Numbered from the stretch's first letter, positions 52,760 to 61,979 are shown. The stretch: 64,000 nucleotides of DNA from Pseudanabaena sp. ABRG5-3 (GCF_003967015.1 NZ_AP017564.1:61504-125503); one strand, 5' to 3'. Numbers and translations are program-made. Notes: generated by a model from the sequence alone, not told the origin.

Positions 52760-54091
52760 TTACTTGATCTGAGCTAGTTCTGCATTGGGGATACTTACAT
52801 CGGGGACAATCGGTTCTACAAGTGGTAGTCCGATCGCCCGAAATCCCCAATACTCAAACCAAGGAATCGTCCATCCAAGGCGCATTTTGGTGAGAAAATA
52901 CCGCTCAAAAAATGCCTTTATCAAAGATACCCACAGTCCGTTATAGATCAAGGCACGTTTACGCTTACCTGAGGGGTCTGGTAAGAGGGGATCGGCTAAA
53001 AATAGTGCTCCTGTATCACCAAAATCTGCAAAGCAGATTGCCTGTAGGGTAGGTCTGGTATGGGAACCAGAAGTTACTCCTAACTCCAAGGCAATATTCT
53101 GAGCCACTGCGATCGCCATCTCCTCAGACATCAATCCCACCTTGGGCGCACCTGTGGGAATTGGAGTTTGTTCCACAGCTTTAAGTTGAGTGACTACGCC
53201 CACAGAATAAATCGAGGCAAAGTCTGGATGACGATAGGTAGGCAATACGGGAATAAATCCTTTAGCATCGGTTAAACCGACCGCTTCACGGAGGAATTTG
53301 GGACCTCGGAAAGGAGGTAAGACCATTGTGAACTTAGAGGTAATGCTCTGTCCATTGACCAAATGCACAGCATCAGGTTCAAAATGCGAAATTGCGGTAT
53401 TTTCCATCAGTTCGATTTCCCGATCTGCCATGAATTTGCGGATTAACCACCGAGAGCCAGCCATACCACCAATGCCTAAATGCCCTGCATAGGGTTCTGA
53501 GGTAATGAAGGTAATCGGAACTCGCGATCGCAATCCTTTCTGTTTCAAAACGTGATGAATTAAAAAAGCAAACTCATAGGCAGGGCCAAAACAACTAGCA
53601 CCGGGGCAAGCGCCTACCACGACTGGACCTGGATTGTCTAAGAATTCCTCCCATGCTTTGCTAGCCAACAGAGCATGATGGGGATTGCAAATTGAATGCG
53701 TATAGCCATTGTCTGGGCCAAGGCCAGCTAAAACATCCATTGCGAGTTCTGGTCCTGTAGCAATTACAACATAGTCATAGTCAAGTAGGCGATCGCCTTG
53801 CCGTTGGGGAGCAAACTCGTCCATCACAATCTGATGCGACTTTGGATCAATTGCCGTAACAGCAGCAAGAATAAATTCAATACCATGCTTAGTAACGGTC
53901 TTAGCCAAGTCTAACTGGATGCTATCTAGGGGCTTTAAACCTAGAGCAATCCAAGGTAAGGAAGGAATAAAGGTAAACTTTGGCTGATTGGAAATCAGGG
54001 TTACCTGATGTTCGCGTGGTAATACATGTCTCAATTCATAGGCTGCGGGTAATCCGCTCAGACCAGCACCAATGACAGCAACACGAGCCAT
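52760..54091 (-). CDS. sqr: Sulfide:quinone oxidoreductase-family flavoprotein
   Basis: 443 residues. The FAD-binding start VAVIGAGLSGLPAAYELRHV and a second dinucleotide region GPVVVGACPGASCFGPAYEF are present. Cys in GACPGASCFG and a later one in AICFADFGDTGALF are positioned as the redox cysteines that take up sulfide and pass sulfur. C-terminal amphipathic helices (LIKAFFERYFLTKMRLGWTI) should hold it on the membrane. It oxidises sulfide and reduces quinone, for detoxification or anoxygenic electron supply. Which SQR type it is I cannot say. Flanked by arsR genes and rhodanese. Confidence 0.85.
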   Translation of the reverse strand: MARVAVIGAGLSGLPAAYELRHVLPREHQVTLISNQPKFTFIPSLPWIALGLKPLDSIQLDLAKTVTKHGIEFILAAVTAIDPKSHQIVMDEFAPQRQGDRLLDYDYVVIATGPELAMDVLAGLGPDNGYTHSICNPHHALLASKAWEEFLDNPGPVVVGACPGASCFGPAYEFAFLIHHVLKQKGLRSRVPITFITSEPYAGHLGIGGMAGSRWLIRKFMADREIELMENTAISHFEPDAVHLVNGQSITSKFTMVLPPFRGPKFLREAVGLTDAKGFIPVLPTYRHPDFASIYSVGVVTQLKAVEQTPIPTGAPKVGLMSEEMAIAVAQNIALELGVTSGSHTRPTLQAICFADFGDTGALFLADPLLPDPSGKRKRALIYNGLWVSLIKAFFERYFLTKMRLGWTIPWFEYWGFRAIGLPLVEPIVPDVSIPNAELAQIK

Positions 54092-54189
54092 AACTATAAC
54101 TCCTAAACATAATTCTTAAAACTGATTTTTAAATAGACTCTTAAATTGACTTTTTAAATAGACTCTTTGAATTTCTCCCTATCTTCTTT

Positions 54190-54429
54190 TCACTCTCTGA
54201 CACCCAATTTCCTGAGCAACATGATCAAGGGACACCATTTAGTAAAGGCAGATTGAAATAGATTCAGCCCCACAAATGCTGTCAAAAATAGCCAGTTGGT
54301 ATTAATGAGAGATAGTGACAAGCTGATCAGTACCATGCTGCCTGCTACCAGACTTATCCACTGATACTGACTCCAAGGTCGATTAAGCTTATTCATTGGT
54401 TTCAGCATTGTCACCTTCAGAGAATTCAT
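54190..54429 (-). CDS. DUF2892 (YgaP transmembrane-type) protein
   Basis: 79 residues. LNRPWSQYQWISLVAGSMVL, a second helix WLFLTAFVGLNLFQSAFTKW and CPLIMLLRKLGVRE are the DUF2892 pattern, known as the membrane part of the rhodanese YgaP, often a separate protein beside SQR or rhodanese. The Cys of WCPL faces the membrane end. Its upstream region carries the palindrome ATTACTATATAGTAAT, so it probably starts the DUF2892-sqr transcript. Confidence 0.85.
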   Translation of the reverse strand: MNSLKVTMLKPMNKLNRPWSQYQWISLVAGSMVLISLSLSLINTNWLFLTAFVGLNLFQSAFTKWCPLIMLLRKLGVRE

Positions 54430-54440
54430 AGAATGATTGT

Positions 54441-54456
54441 ATTACTATATAGTAAT
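54441..54456 (-). promoter_or_regulatory. Candidate ArsR operator before DUF2892-sqr
   Basis: Perfect 16-bp palindrome ATTACTATATAGTAAT, 12 bp upstream of the DUF2892 start. A near-identical site precedes arsR 2. It overlaps an AT-rich zone where the promoter should lie. Confidence 0.7.
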
Positions 54457-54603
54457 TTACTTGCTTAATTAAACTAATTACTAAATCTTTATATTTTTGC
54501 TGGAAATGAATGACTCCACCGCAAGTAGATGAGGATCAAATTCATTTTTTACTAGAATTTACTGACACCGCAGAGTGTTGGGGATGTCCCCTCTTAGTTG
54601 CAT

Positions 54604-54640
54604 GAAAAAACAAGAGGTGACTTTTGGCATCACTTCTTGT
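54604..54640 (-). terminator. Intrinsic terminator of arsR 2
   Basis: Minus-strand hairpin ACAAGAAGTGA / TCACCTCTTGT followed by TTTTTT, starting 15 bp past the arsR 2 stop. A classic intrinsic terminator; it separates arsR 2 from the DUF2892-sqr unit. Confidence 0.8.
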
Positions 54641-54654
54641 TTATATCTTTTTTG

Positions 54655-55059
54655 TTAAGCGTAACTTTTTGTTTTTAATTTGGAATTTTTGGTATTGACA
54701 GGGCTAGGAGTATTTCTACTTAATCCTTCCAGTTGTTTTAGCTGTTGGGACTGCTCTTCTAAACGTACAGAAAGGCGATCGCTCACCAATTCACAAAGAT
54801 CAAAAATAAATGGTTCTACAATCTCGTAATATACGCTTACGCCTTGAGGAGTGCGTGAAACAATTCCTGCTTGAGCCAATATCTTTAGATGCTTGGAGAC
54901 ATTTGCTTGTCCCAAACCCGTGGCTTCCATAATTTCGGTAACATTTTTTGAGCCAGACTTTAGGGAACATAATACTTGCAATCGACTTAGTTCCGATAAT
55001 ACTTTAAAGTAATCGGCAACTTGAGTCAGGGCAGAAGGATTTAGAACCATAGTGAGCAA
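54655..55059 (-). CDS. ArsR-family regulator 2 (BigR/SqrR-like)
   Basis: 134 residues. VADYFKVLSELSRLQVLCSL, EATGLGQANVSKHLKILAQA and YYEIVEPFIFDLCELVSDRL give a winged helix with exactly two Cys: one in VLCSL (alpha2) and one in DLCEL (alpha5), matching the two-Cys layout of the persulfide sensors BigR and SqrR. The C-terminal 30 residues are a charged tail. It has its own terminator and an upstream palindrome shared with the sqr unit, so it is likely autoregulated and the main sulfide-responsive repressor. Confidence 0.87.
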   Translation of the reverse strand: MLTMVLNPSALTQVADYFKVLSELSRLQVLCSLKSGSKNVTEIMEATGLGQANVSKHLKILAQAGIVSRTPQGVSVYYEIVEPFIFDLCELVSDRLSVRLEEQSQQLKQLEGLSRNTPSPVNTKNSKLKTKSYA

Positions 55060-55101
55060 ATGTTTTTAAATTATTTTTATTTATTATAGATTTATTAGGT
55101 C

Positions 55102-55121
55102 ATATTACTATATAGCAATAT
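55102..55121 (-). promoter_or_regulatory. Candidate ArsR operator before arsR 2
   Basis: ATATTACTATATAGCAATAT, 42 bp upstream of the arsR 2 start, contains the 16-bp site of 54441-54456 with one change. It is an imperfect palindrome. Confidence 0.7.
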
Positions 55122-55590
55122 ATCTAAATCTAAAAAATTAAATTCTAACTGATTCAATTAGCGCTCTAGCTGCTACAGCACAAATAAGATAGGACTTACG
55201 CAGTGACTGACGTTACGTGGAAGGTTCTAAAGTAGGTGCGGGTTTTGTATATAGATCTTGCTTCAGCACAGAATTGTCAACTAAACCCGTCTCTACTGTG
55301 TACGCGATCGCCTGAGGGATAGGGGGGATAGTTTCATCCACGTAACTCTAGAGCTATCTCAATTTGCATTAATAGCAAAGATATCACATCTATTTTTCGT
55401 ATCGCTAATAAGTAAGGGGTATCAGTATCAGATATTGAACTCCTAAAGCATAGATAAAAATATTTTAAGAAATATTTTTGTAGTGATGATAGGAAGTATT
55501 TTACGCTCAAAGTTCATTTGAGCATTGATATGTGTAAAATTTAGCTTGGTTTGCTTTCCGAAAACAATCTAGTTAATTTTGTATTTTAGT
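55122..55590. other. Intergenic stretch with a solo MITE end
   Basis: At 55193 AGGACTTACGCA equals the end of the 91-bp element at 36591, here without a partner end. GTTACGTGG (55213-55221) and CCACGTAAC (55339-55347) are inverted copies, and GCGGGTTT / AAACCCG lie between. Probably a decayed insertion. No reading frame or RNA gene is recognised in the rest. Confidence 0.45.
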
Positions 55591-55974
55591 ATGTGGATAA
55601 TCTCTAAAGAATTTCGCTTTGAAGCGGCTCATAGACTACCTCATCATGATGGCAAGTGCCAACGTTTACATGGTCATTCTTTTGTAGGTAAGGTCTTCAT
55701 TAAAAGTAATTTGCTGCAATCTGAGGGTTCACAGATGGGGATGGTTTTAGACTATGCAGTTGTTAAAAAGTATCTAGAACCAATGATTGATAGGTATCTT
55801 GATCATCATTATCTTAACGAATCGATCAATCTAGAAAACCCAACCAGTGAAGAGATCGCGAGATGGATTTTTAATTATCTGCAAGCAAGTGGGCTAGAAG
55901 GTTTACACTCCGTTGAAGTTCATGAAACCTGTACTTCTGCCTGTACCTATTTTGGCGATCGCCACGACTATTAA
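55591..55974 (+). CDS. queD: 6-carboxytetrahydropterin synthase QueD
   Basis: 127 residues from the ATG at 55591; a TTG 12 bp upstream is in frame but less likely. FRFEAAHRLPHHDGKCQRLH and GHSF supply the zinc His ligands and the catalytic Cys; DYAVVKKYLEPMIDRYLDHH is the typical middle; VHETCTSACTYFGD is the end. It converts dihydroneopterin triphosphate to carboxytetrahydropterin in queuosine/7-deazaguanine synthesis. Other pathway genes are not adjacent. Confidence 0.93.
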   Translation: MWIISKEFRFEAAHRLPHHDGKCQRLHGHSFVGKVFIKSNLLQSEGSQMGMVLDYAVVKKYLEPMIDRYLDHHYLNESINLENPTSEEIARWIFNYLQASGLEGLHSVEVHETCTSACTYFGDRHDY

Positions 55975-56001
55975 TGCTCTTATTTGATCTTGTTGATGCT
56001 T

Positions 56002-56940
56002 CTAATCTAGCCTCTCTGTTGCCTTAAGGAAAGCTCGTTTTGCTGCCACCTTATTCTTGCGATTGGTATAGCGCTTAAAGCTCCGTATATCACGATGGCG
56101 TGTCAACTCCATCGCTAGAGATGGATCTATCTCATACTTCACAATTAGGTTTGTGGCAAAGGTATGTCGTCCGCGATGGGAATGCAAATCAATTCCTGTC
56201 TTCATTGCTAAATCATCCATCACATGACGTACACCCCAGTAGGTCAACCGCTTGCCATAGTTGCGATTGGAAAATGACACAAACAAGGGTGATTCAGGTA
56301 ATAGCTCATCACCTTTATGCTTGCGCCAATCCAAATAAGCATTCAAATGCTTTAACCCTAATTTAGTTAAAGGTACTTCTCCCTTACTATCCCACTTAGC
56401 GACAGGAATGACTAACTCGCCATTTACATAATCTCCTATGTTTAAATTACATAGTTCTTCTCCCCGTAAACCGTGCAGTAATACTGTGAATAACGCTAAA
56501 TCCCGTTCAGGAAATTTACTTAAACTAATTGCCTCATAAATCTGGATTACCTCATCATCATCTAAATCCTTAGAAACTGACTCAGGCAATCTCTCTAGCT
56601 GAATTCCAATGGTCGGATCAACCATCACATATTCCGAAAGCAATAACCAACGATAAAAAGATTTCAGCGTTTGCAATACTCGATTTACTGAACTTAGTGC
56701 TAACTCCCGTTCCCTAATTAAAAAAGTCTTAAACTGTGTCATCTTCCGCCGACTTACATCAGCCCAACCTAAATCACACCAGTCCATGAATATCTTCAGA
56801 TCCGATTGATAGGCTCTTCGGCTCTTTGGTTGTAATGATCGGGAATCTAAGAACTCATCAACTCTTGCTTGGCGCAGATCTGTTGTTAATGGTTGAGATT
56901 GCTGATGGTAAATAACGAGACTTGGTTCAGGAATAGACAT
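56002..56940 (-). CDS. Tyrosine recombinase/integrase
   Basis: 312 residues. An N-terminal SAM-like core-binding domain (~20-120) and a catalytic domain with the full set: R in LLHGLRGEELCNL, K in AKWDSKGEVPL, H-x-x-R in HSHRGRHTFATNL, H in ELTRHRDIRSF and Tyr in FKRYTNR. Size fits XerC/D-type or phage-like integrases. No att site or excision gene was recognised beside it. A strong hairpin lies at its start side. Confidence 0.9.
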   Translation of the reverse strand: MSIPEPSLVIYHQQSQPLTTDLRQARVDEFLDSRSLQPKSRRAYQSDLKIFMDWCDLGWADVSRRKMTQFKTFLIRERELALSSVNRVLQTLKSFYRWLLLSEYVMVDPTIGIQLERLPESVSKDLDDDEVIQIYEAISLSKFPERDLALFTVLLHGLRGEELCNLNIGDYVNGELVIPVAKWDSKGEVPLTKLGLKHLNAYLDWRKHKGDELLPESPLFVSFSNRNYGKRLTYWGVRHVMDDLAMKTGIDLHSHRGRHTFATNLIVKYEIDPSLAMELTRHRDIRSFKRYTNRKNKVAAKRAFLKATERLD

Positions 56941-56976
56941 AACAGTATTACATACTCCAATTGGTAGTGCTAAATA

Positions 56977-57015
56977 GGTAAGGATGGGCGGCGCTTCGCG
57001 CCGCCCATCCTTACC
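56977..57015. repeat. 39-bp perfect hairpin (GGCGGCGC core)
   Basis: Arms GGTAAGGATGGGCGGCGC / GCGCCGCCCATCCTTACC with TTC loop. It shares the GGCGGCGC-TTC-GCGCCGCC centre with 1450-1504 and 62088-62142 but has different outer arms. It lies between divergent integrase and purT. Confidence 0.75.
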
Positions 57016-57100
57016 ATATTAAATCTTTTCCTTTTTAGGACTACCAGCTTGTGCTATTTAAACTCTGGCACTACTAGGCAAAATGTACAGCTAAAAACGT

Positions 57101-57106
57101 TATGAT
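57101..57106 (+). promoter_or_regulatory. Candidate -10 element of purT
   Basis: TATGAT lies 33 bp before the ATG at 57140. It touches the alternative ATG at 57107, which would put that start ahead of transcription. The -35 match is weak. Confidence 0.4.
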
Positions 57107-57139
57107 ATGGCTGTTTTGTCAAATAATAGGGTGAATTCA

Positions 57140-58303
57140 ATGGCGATCGCGTTACCAAAAAAAATCATGCTTCTTGGCTCTGGTGAACTGGGGAAAGAGG
57201 TTGTTATTGCTGCCCAAAGGCTCGGTAATATGGTAATTGCAGTTGATCGCTATGATAATGCGCCTGCGATGCAGGTTGCTGATTGTCGAGAAGTTATTTC
57301 GATGTTGGATGGTGATGCCCTCGAAGCTGTTGTGAAAAAGCATCAACCTGATCTGATCGTGCCAGAAGTGGAAGCAATCCGTACTGAGAAACTGCTTGAA
57401 TTGGAAGCGCAGGGTTACACCGTCATTCCTACTGCCGCAGCTACCAACTTCACGATGAACCGCGATCGCATTCGGGATTTAGCAAGTAATGAATTGGGGC
57501 TACGTACTGCCAAATACGCCTATGCTAATAGCCTCGATGAACTGAAAACCGTTGCTGCCGAAATTGGTTTTCCCAATGTGATTAAACCTGTGATGTCTTC
57601 CTCTGGCAAAGGTCAATCTGTTGTGCAAAATGCTGATGAACTTGAAAAAGCATGGGACTATGCGATCGCGGGCGGTCGGGGTGATACTGCCAAAATCATT
57701 ATCGAAGAGTTTATTAATTTTGAAGTGGAAATTACCCTGTTAACAATCCGTCAATGGCAAGGGGAGACGCTATTTTGTGAAGCGATCGGGCATCGTCAGG
57801 AACGGGGGGATTATCAAGAATCATGGCAACCCGTCGGCTTAACCCCTGTCCAAGTCAAAGATGCACAGGATATTGCTCGCAAAGTTACCGATAAACTTGG
57901 TGGTGCAGGCATCTTCGGCGTAGAATTTTTTATCACTAAGGATGAAGTAATTTTTTCTGAACTGTCTCCCCGTCCCCACGATACTGGGATGGTTACGCTA
58001 ATTTCCCAAAACCTCAATGAGTTTGAACTGCATTTACGCGCAATTTTAGGTTTGCCGATTCCTACTATTGAGTTGCTCAGCCCGTCTGCTAGTGCCGTTA
58101 TTCTTGCTAGCGAAACCAGTGACAATATTTCCTTTACAGGAATAGAAGAAGCCCTTGCGATTCCTAATACAGAAATCCGTTTATTTGGTAAACCAGATTC
58201 TCGTCCATACCGACGTATGGGGGTTGCTTTAGCTAAAGGGAAAGATGCTATAGAAGCTCGTCAAAAGGCAACAGAAGCTGCATCCAAAGTCAAGATCATC
58301 TAA
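57140..58303 (+). CDS. purT: Formate-dependent phosphoribosylglycinamide formyltransferase PurT
   Basis: 387 residues from the ATG at 57140; an in-frame ATG at 57107 adds 11 residues without family likeness. ATP-grasp enzyme: [20 protein letters not shown] at the start, [16 protein letters not shown] in the ATP-grasp, [20 protein letters not shown], and [20 protein letters not shown] as the catalytic metal site. It makes formyl-GAR from formate and ATP in purine synthesis, independent of formyl-tetrahydrofolate. It is convergent with the ATPase gene downstream. Confidence 0.95.
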   Translation: MAIALPKKIMLLGSGELGKEVVIAAQRLGNMVIAVDRYDNAPAMQVADCREVISMLDGDALEAVVKKHQPDLIVPEVEAIRTEKLLELEAQGYTVIPTAAATNFTMNRDRIRDLASNELGLRTAKYAYANSLDELKTVAAEIGFPNVIKPVMSSSGKGQSVVQNADELEKAWDYAIAGGRGDTAKIIIEEFINFEVEITLLTIRQWQGETLFCEAIGHRQERGDYQESWQPVGLTPVQVKDAQDIARKVTDKLGGAGIFGVEFFITKDEVIFSELSPRPHDTGMVTLISQNLNEFELHLRAILGLPIPTIELLSPSASAVILASETSDNISFTGIEEALAIPNTEIRLFGKPDSRPYRRMGVALAKGKDAIEARQKATEAASKVKII

Positions 58304-58319
58304 TATCTAATAGAGTTAT

Positions 58320-59873
58320 TTATCCCCGAATTACAGTAATTTCTCGACCTGCGGGACTAGTAGCCATCTCCGTCGTAGTGCGATCGCTGAGCGGCGGTAA
58401 ACCAGAACGGCGATCGAATATCACCAACCAACCCGTATCCAAACTCAACCCCGATAAATATTGATCTAACTGCTTGAATCCTTCCTTAATAGGATCTGGT
58501 TTCTTGTCTCGCCATACCTTCAACTCCATCCCCAAAGTCACCTTGCCATAGCGCAAACAAATATCCATTCGCCCCGAACCGATCGCATATTCCCTCTCCA
58601 AAGTCCCCCCACCATTAACCACCCGATGCAAAAAAGCCATCATCACTAAATGTGGTGCTATTTCTGGATAATTAACACTCTTGAATAACGGTTCCCCATG
58701 TTGCCGCCAAAAAGCTAGAAAAGCATCAAGAAGAACTGAGACATTAAGGCTCCCATCAGCGTTCAACCAAATAGGTTGAATCATCGGCAGACTATCCTGT
58801 GAGCCTTGAGATAAAACTCTGGGAATCACTTCTCGATACATTGGATTCGCAATCTTCAAACCACCTTCCTGACTCCGCACCACTAAACCCAAATCCAACA
58901 AATAGCGCCGATCGTCATCAGGAGTATCTCCTAACTCCAATCCAGATAAAATTGGTTGAATGATTGCCCTCACTCTATCTTCTCGTAATCTTTCTGCGAG
59001 GCTATCTAGATGCGTGTCTTGTCTCTTAATCAGAATTTCCTTTGCTTGATTCACTAACTCAGGAGTAATTGAAATAGATGGATCTTTAGCTATGTATTCA
59101 ACTATTTCTTTAGCGATCGCATTGACTAACCAAGGCTGACCCTGAGTCAAATGAAAAGCTAAATCAACTGCTTCAGGTGTAAATACTTGACCCGTCGCAT
59201 CTGTATGTTGCTGGTAGAGCTTTCTCACGTCCTCAAGCGTAAAGTTACTCAAGGTAAAAGAACGCACTTTGATGTTAAAAGGACTAGAAGTATTTAGGCG
59301 ATCGCTCCCGCCTATTGATGCATATTTATAATCCCGCACATCACGCATTCCCACTAGGGCAACTGACTGCGGAAAGCCCTTTGGACGACGTGGAAATCCA
59401 GATCTAATTTGCCGAAGTACAGAAACTAGAGTCTCGTCACTCAAAGCATCAATTTCATCGAGAAACACTACCAATGGTCGTGGCGATTCCTGTGACCATG
59501 CTGCCAAAAACGCCCCGATGTGACGACCTGATTCTCCTAAAATGCTATGACTAGGATGCAACTCTGGTGGTAAATAAAACCTAATTGCATCCTGCCACTC
59601 ATCCAAAATTGCACGCCCTGCTAATTCTGGATCATGGGAAAATACAGCCCCCACTTCCAGAGATAGCATCACTGCCGTATATTGACCACTCGCTGTTAAT
59701 TCTTGTGCAAGAGTAATCATCGCTGTAGTCTTACCCACTTGCCTTGGCGCATGAATTACAAAATAGTTTTCTTGAGCAATTAGCTGTTTGATTTCAGGTA
59801 AGCGGTCAGTAGCTGACAACATGTAGTGAATGTCAAACTTACAGGGACCAGCAGTATTAAACCATTTTGGCAT
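58320..59873 (-). CDS. AAA-like ATPase fused to a PD-(D/E)XK nuclease-type domain
   Basis: 517 residues. The NTPase part has FVIHAPRQVGKTTAMITLAQ (P-loop), PLVVFLDEIDALSDE (Walker B) and LVGMRDVRDYK, then a winged-helix region (~300-360). The C-terminal ~110 residues hold GSGRMDICLRYGKVTLGMEL, then KVWRDKKPDPIKEGFKQLDQ, a D-x(n)-E-x-K nuclease core. The type is common in cyanobacteria (AAA-like ATP-binding proteins) without a proven job. A defence or element-control role is possible but not shown. Monocistronic. Confidence 0.82.
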   Translation of the reverse strand: MPKWFNTAGPCKFDIHYMLSATDRLPEIKQLIAQENYFVIHAPRQVGKTTAMITLAQELTASGQYTAVMLSLEVGAVFSHDPELAGRAILDEWQDAIRFYLPPELHPSHSILGESGRHIGAFLAAWSQESPRPLVVFLDEIDALSDETLVSVLRQIRSGFPRRPKGFPQSVALVGMRDVRDYKYASIGGSDRLNTSSPFNIKVRSFTLSNFTLEDVRKLYQQHTDATGQVFTPEAVDLAFHLTQGQPWLVNAIAKEIVEYIAKDPSISITPELVNQAKEILIKRQDTHLDSLAERLREDRVRAIIQPILSGLELGDTPDDDRRYLLDLGLVVRSQEGGLKIANPMYREVIPRVLSQGSQDSLPMIQPIWLNADGSLNVSVLLDAFLAFWRQHGEPLFKSVNYPEIAPHLVMMAFLHRVVNGGGTLEREYAIGSGRMDICLRYGKVTLGMELKVWRDKKPDPIKEGFKQLDQYLSGLSLDTGWLVIFDRRSGLPPLSDRTTTEMATSPAGREITVIRG

Positions 59874-60084
59874 AACGACAACTAACTAACGGGCAAAGAT
59901 ACCCCTTCAATATATCGCAATGCGCCAAGTAAAGCTCTGAAACCCTTAAAACACATTGATTAAGATAAGTACAAATACTTATTCATTTTATTTTAATAAC
60001 AAATAAGTGACAATTATTTGTTCTAAGATGAGCCTATAGCAAGTTATGATTTTATTAACTAAATTATGTGGATTGCATTGAAAT

Positions 60085-60423
60085 ATGACTACTTATTCGC
60101 AGGTAGAAAAAGCTTTAACTAATCTTGGATATGCCATTGATTTTAACCTGCGATACCATGCCAAATTAATGGGATATATTCCTGTTGAAGGCTATGAGTC
60201 AGAAATAATTCTAGAATTTCGGGAAGCAATTTCTAGTGAATTAGGCGATCGCGAAGAATTGCTGGAAGTTGAATGGTTAATGGATGACGGAGAAAGTTGT
60301 CTTGTTTTAGATAGAGAATCTTTGGATGCAGAAGATGAAGAGCCTGATGTGTTTGAGAAAGAAAAAATTATCTTGAGAAAAATTTTTGATCGCATTTTAG
60401 AAGAAATTAGCAATATCAACTAA
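60085..60423 (+). CDS. Hypothetical acidic protein, 112 aa
   Basis: Acidic, alpha/beta, soluble: TYSQVEKALTNLGYAIDFNL at the start and a Glu/Asp-rich C-terminal half (ESLDAEDEEPDVFEKEKIIL). No motif is recognised. It precedes a Cys-containing protein by 7 bp, so the two are co-transcribed. The function is unknown. Confidence 0.65.
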   Translation: MTTYSQVEKALTNLGYAIDFNLRYHAKLMGYIPVEGYESEIILEFREAISSELGDREELLEVEWLMDDGESCLVLDRESLDAEDEEPDVFEKEKIILRKIFDRILEEISNIN

Positions 60424-60430
60424 AATTTCT

Positions 60431-60931
60431 ATGGCTAAGGCAATTCCCGAAAAGTGTAAGAAATGTGCAATGCTCTCGGCGGCTCAGGCTCAGGAACTGC
60501 ATGGAAAGCAAGGGGATGGTTGTTGGAATCCTCAGGTTTGCTATAGTCGGCGTTCCTATGCCCGTCATCGCGATCGCCACAATCTCATTCGCTCTCGTAA
60601 AAGAAATCAAGCTAGCCCTGAACTAACCGTCAATCTTGCCGAATTTACAGATATATTCTGGGCAGTCTTAGTAGTCTATCGTCGATCAGGAACTGATATG
60701 CCGATTCATGCGATCGCCTCAGAAGTATGGAAGGGACAAGAAAAATTTGGGGCAATTCCACCGATCCATTGTGCGGGGATGACGGCTTCGCAGGTACATA
60801 GCTATGTGCAGAAAATGCTAGTGCTACTGGAAACAAATTATAAGATCAAGAAATTTGCTAGCCAAGAACGGCTCGATCCTTGGCTCTGTCCTTTGCGTCC
60901 CTGTCCCTGCCATCCAAGTTTTCCATCATAA
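60431..60931 (+). CDS. Hypothetical protein with N-terminal Cys cluster
   Basis: 166 residues. C9, C12, C31 and C37 (KCKKCAML ... GCWNPQVC) could bind zinc, followed by a basic RRSYARHRDRHNLIRSRKR stretch suited to nucleic acid. The middle (DIFWAVLVVYRRSGTDMPIH) is helical, and the end is Cys/Pro-rich (PLRPCPCHPSFPS). I do not recognise a named family. It is coupled to the acidic protein upstream. Confidence 0.65.
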   Translation: MAKAIPEKCKKCAMLSAAQAQELHGKQGDGCWNPQVCYSRRSYARHRDRHNLIRSRKRNQASPELTVNLAEFTDIFWAVLVVYRRSGTDMPIHAIASEVWKGQEKFGAIPPIHCAGMTASQVHSYVQKMLVLLETNYKIKKFASQERLDPWLCPLRPCPCHPSFPS

Positions 60932-60984
60932 GACTGGTACTTTTGTGTTGACCTATTCCTATTAATCCTTAAGAGGAATTACCC

Positions 60985-61659
60985 TTGGCAGTTAAGCAGC
61001 TTGAACTAGATTTGTGGAATGCGATTTCTTCAGCACGTCAGGCTCCTGAAGAAGCAAATTTGCTAATGGTGTTTAATGTATTGGATCAGACTTTAGTCGA
61101 TCTCGATACTTACTCGCAGTTACGCATATCAGGCGATGCGGTATGTCAGATTGCTGATTTATTTTGCGATCGCACTAATCTCCTATTTGCTGAGTTACAA
61201 GCCAAATCCACAGAGGAGGGACCGATTATGCCCGATGATGCCTTTGATCGCTATGTGCGTCAATCGATGATGGTAGATTTAGAACAGTTTCTCGAACCTA
61301 TGGAAGCATTACCCCGAAAAGTGGTAGAGCGACATCAAGATAGTAATTCCGTTGTTGGTAATGTCGATAAGGAAGTTTTACTTCAGGTTTTAGAGGAGGA
61401 TTTAGAGCAAGAGAAATTGCTTAGTGTAGAAGAAGATTTTGATCAGGTAATTGGTACAGCCCATGTAGAAAATGTCTCTGCTTGGATTGATGCGATTAAC
61501 CTATGTCTTGCTCAAAATACTCCGCCAATTCGCCTGACGGATTTACAGAAAGTTTTGCAATTACCGATGGTCGAAATTTGGTTAGGGTTGTTATTAGGTA
61601 ATTTCCACTTAGATCAGCGAGGTGGATTTTACGAGTCCCATGAAATTTGGGTGAGCTAA
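60985..61659 (+). CDS. Hypothetical protein, 224 aa, TTG start
   Basis: The start is TTG at 60985, supported by AGAGGA 8 nt upstream; no ATG fits. The protein is acidic, helical and soluble (AVKQLELDLWNAISSARQAP; QSMMVDLEQFLEPMEALPRK; LQLPMVEIWLGLLLGNFHL). The end may be a small winged-helix-like unit. No family is recognised. It lies behind the Cys-cluster gene on the same strand and overlaps the convergent cupin gene by 4 nt. Confidence 0.65.
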   Translation: MAVKQLELDLWNAISSARQAPEEANLLMVFNVLDQTLVDLDTYSQLRISGDAVCQIADLFCDRTNLLFAELQAKSTEEGPIMPDDAFDRYVRQSMMVDLEQFLEPMEALPRKVVERHQDSNSVVGNVDKEVLLQVLEEDLEQEKLLSVEEDFDQVIGTAHVENVSAWIDAINLCLAQNTPPIRLTDLQKVLQLPMVEIWLGLLLGNFHLDQRGGFYESHEIWVS

Positions 61660-61979
61660 GTTGCTAGTTTTCCATGTACTGCTAGCCAGATACAGGGTGG
61701 TTGACTACTGGTATATTCAACGCGATGTTTTTGGTGTTTAGGAATCATCAGATAATCACCAGCCTGTAGCTTGACTCTAGTATCATCATCGTAGGCAATC
61801 TCAGCCTCGCCTTTGAGCAAAATCACCCATTCATCACGCTCTTGGTCGTACCATTGTCCTTTTGGTGTAGTCTGCCCTGTAGAAATAATGCGCTCGATCA
61901 GAACATCTTGACTAGAGGCGATCGCTTCAAATATTTCTAGGTTTGGTAGCTCTAGAGGCAGCTCATAGATATTGTGCAT
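61656..61979 (-). CDS. Cupin-domain protein
   Basis: 107 residues, single cupin: PKGQWYDQERDEWVILLKGE (first cupin motif, with H/E ligands partly replaced), AEIAYDDDTRVKLQAGDYLM, IPKHQKHRVEYTS with the His pair of the second motif. Fewer ligands than in classic metal cupins, so it may be non-enzymatic or bind metal by the second motif only. Role unknown. Confidence 0.83.
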   Translation of the reverse strand: MHNIYELPLELPNLEIFEAIASSQDVLIERIISTGQTTPKGQWYDQERDEWVILLKGEAEIAYDDDTRVKLQAGDYLMIPKHQKHRVEYTSSQPPCIWLAVHGKLAT

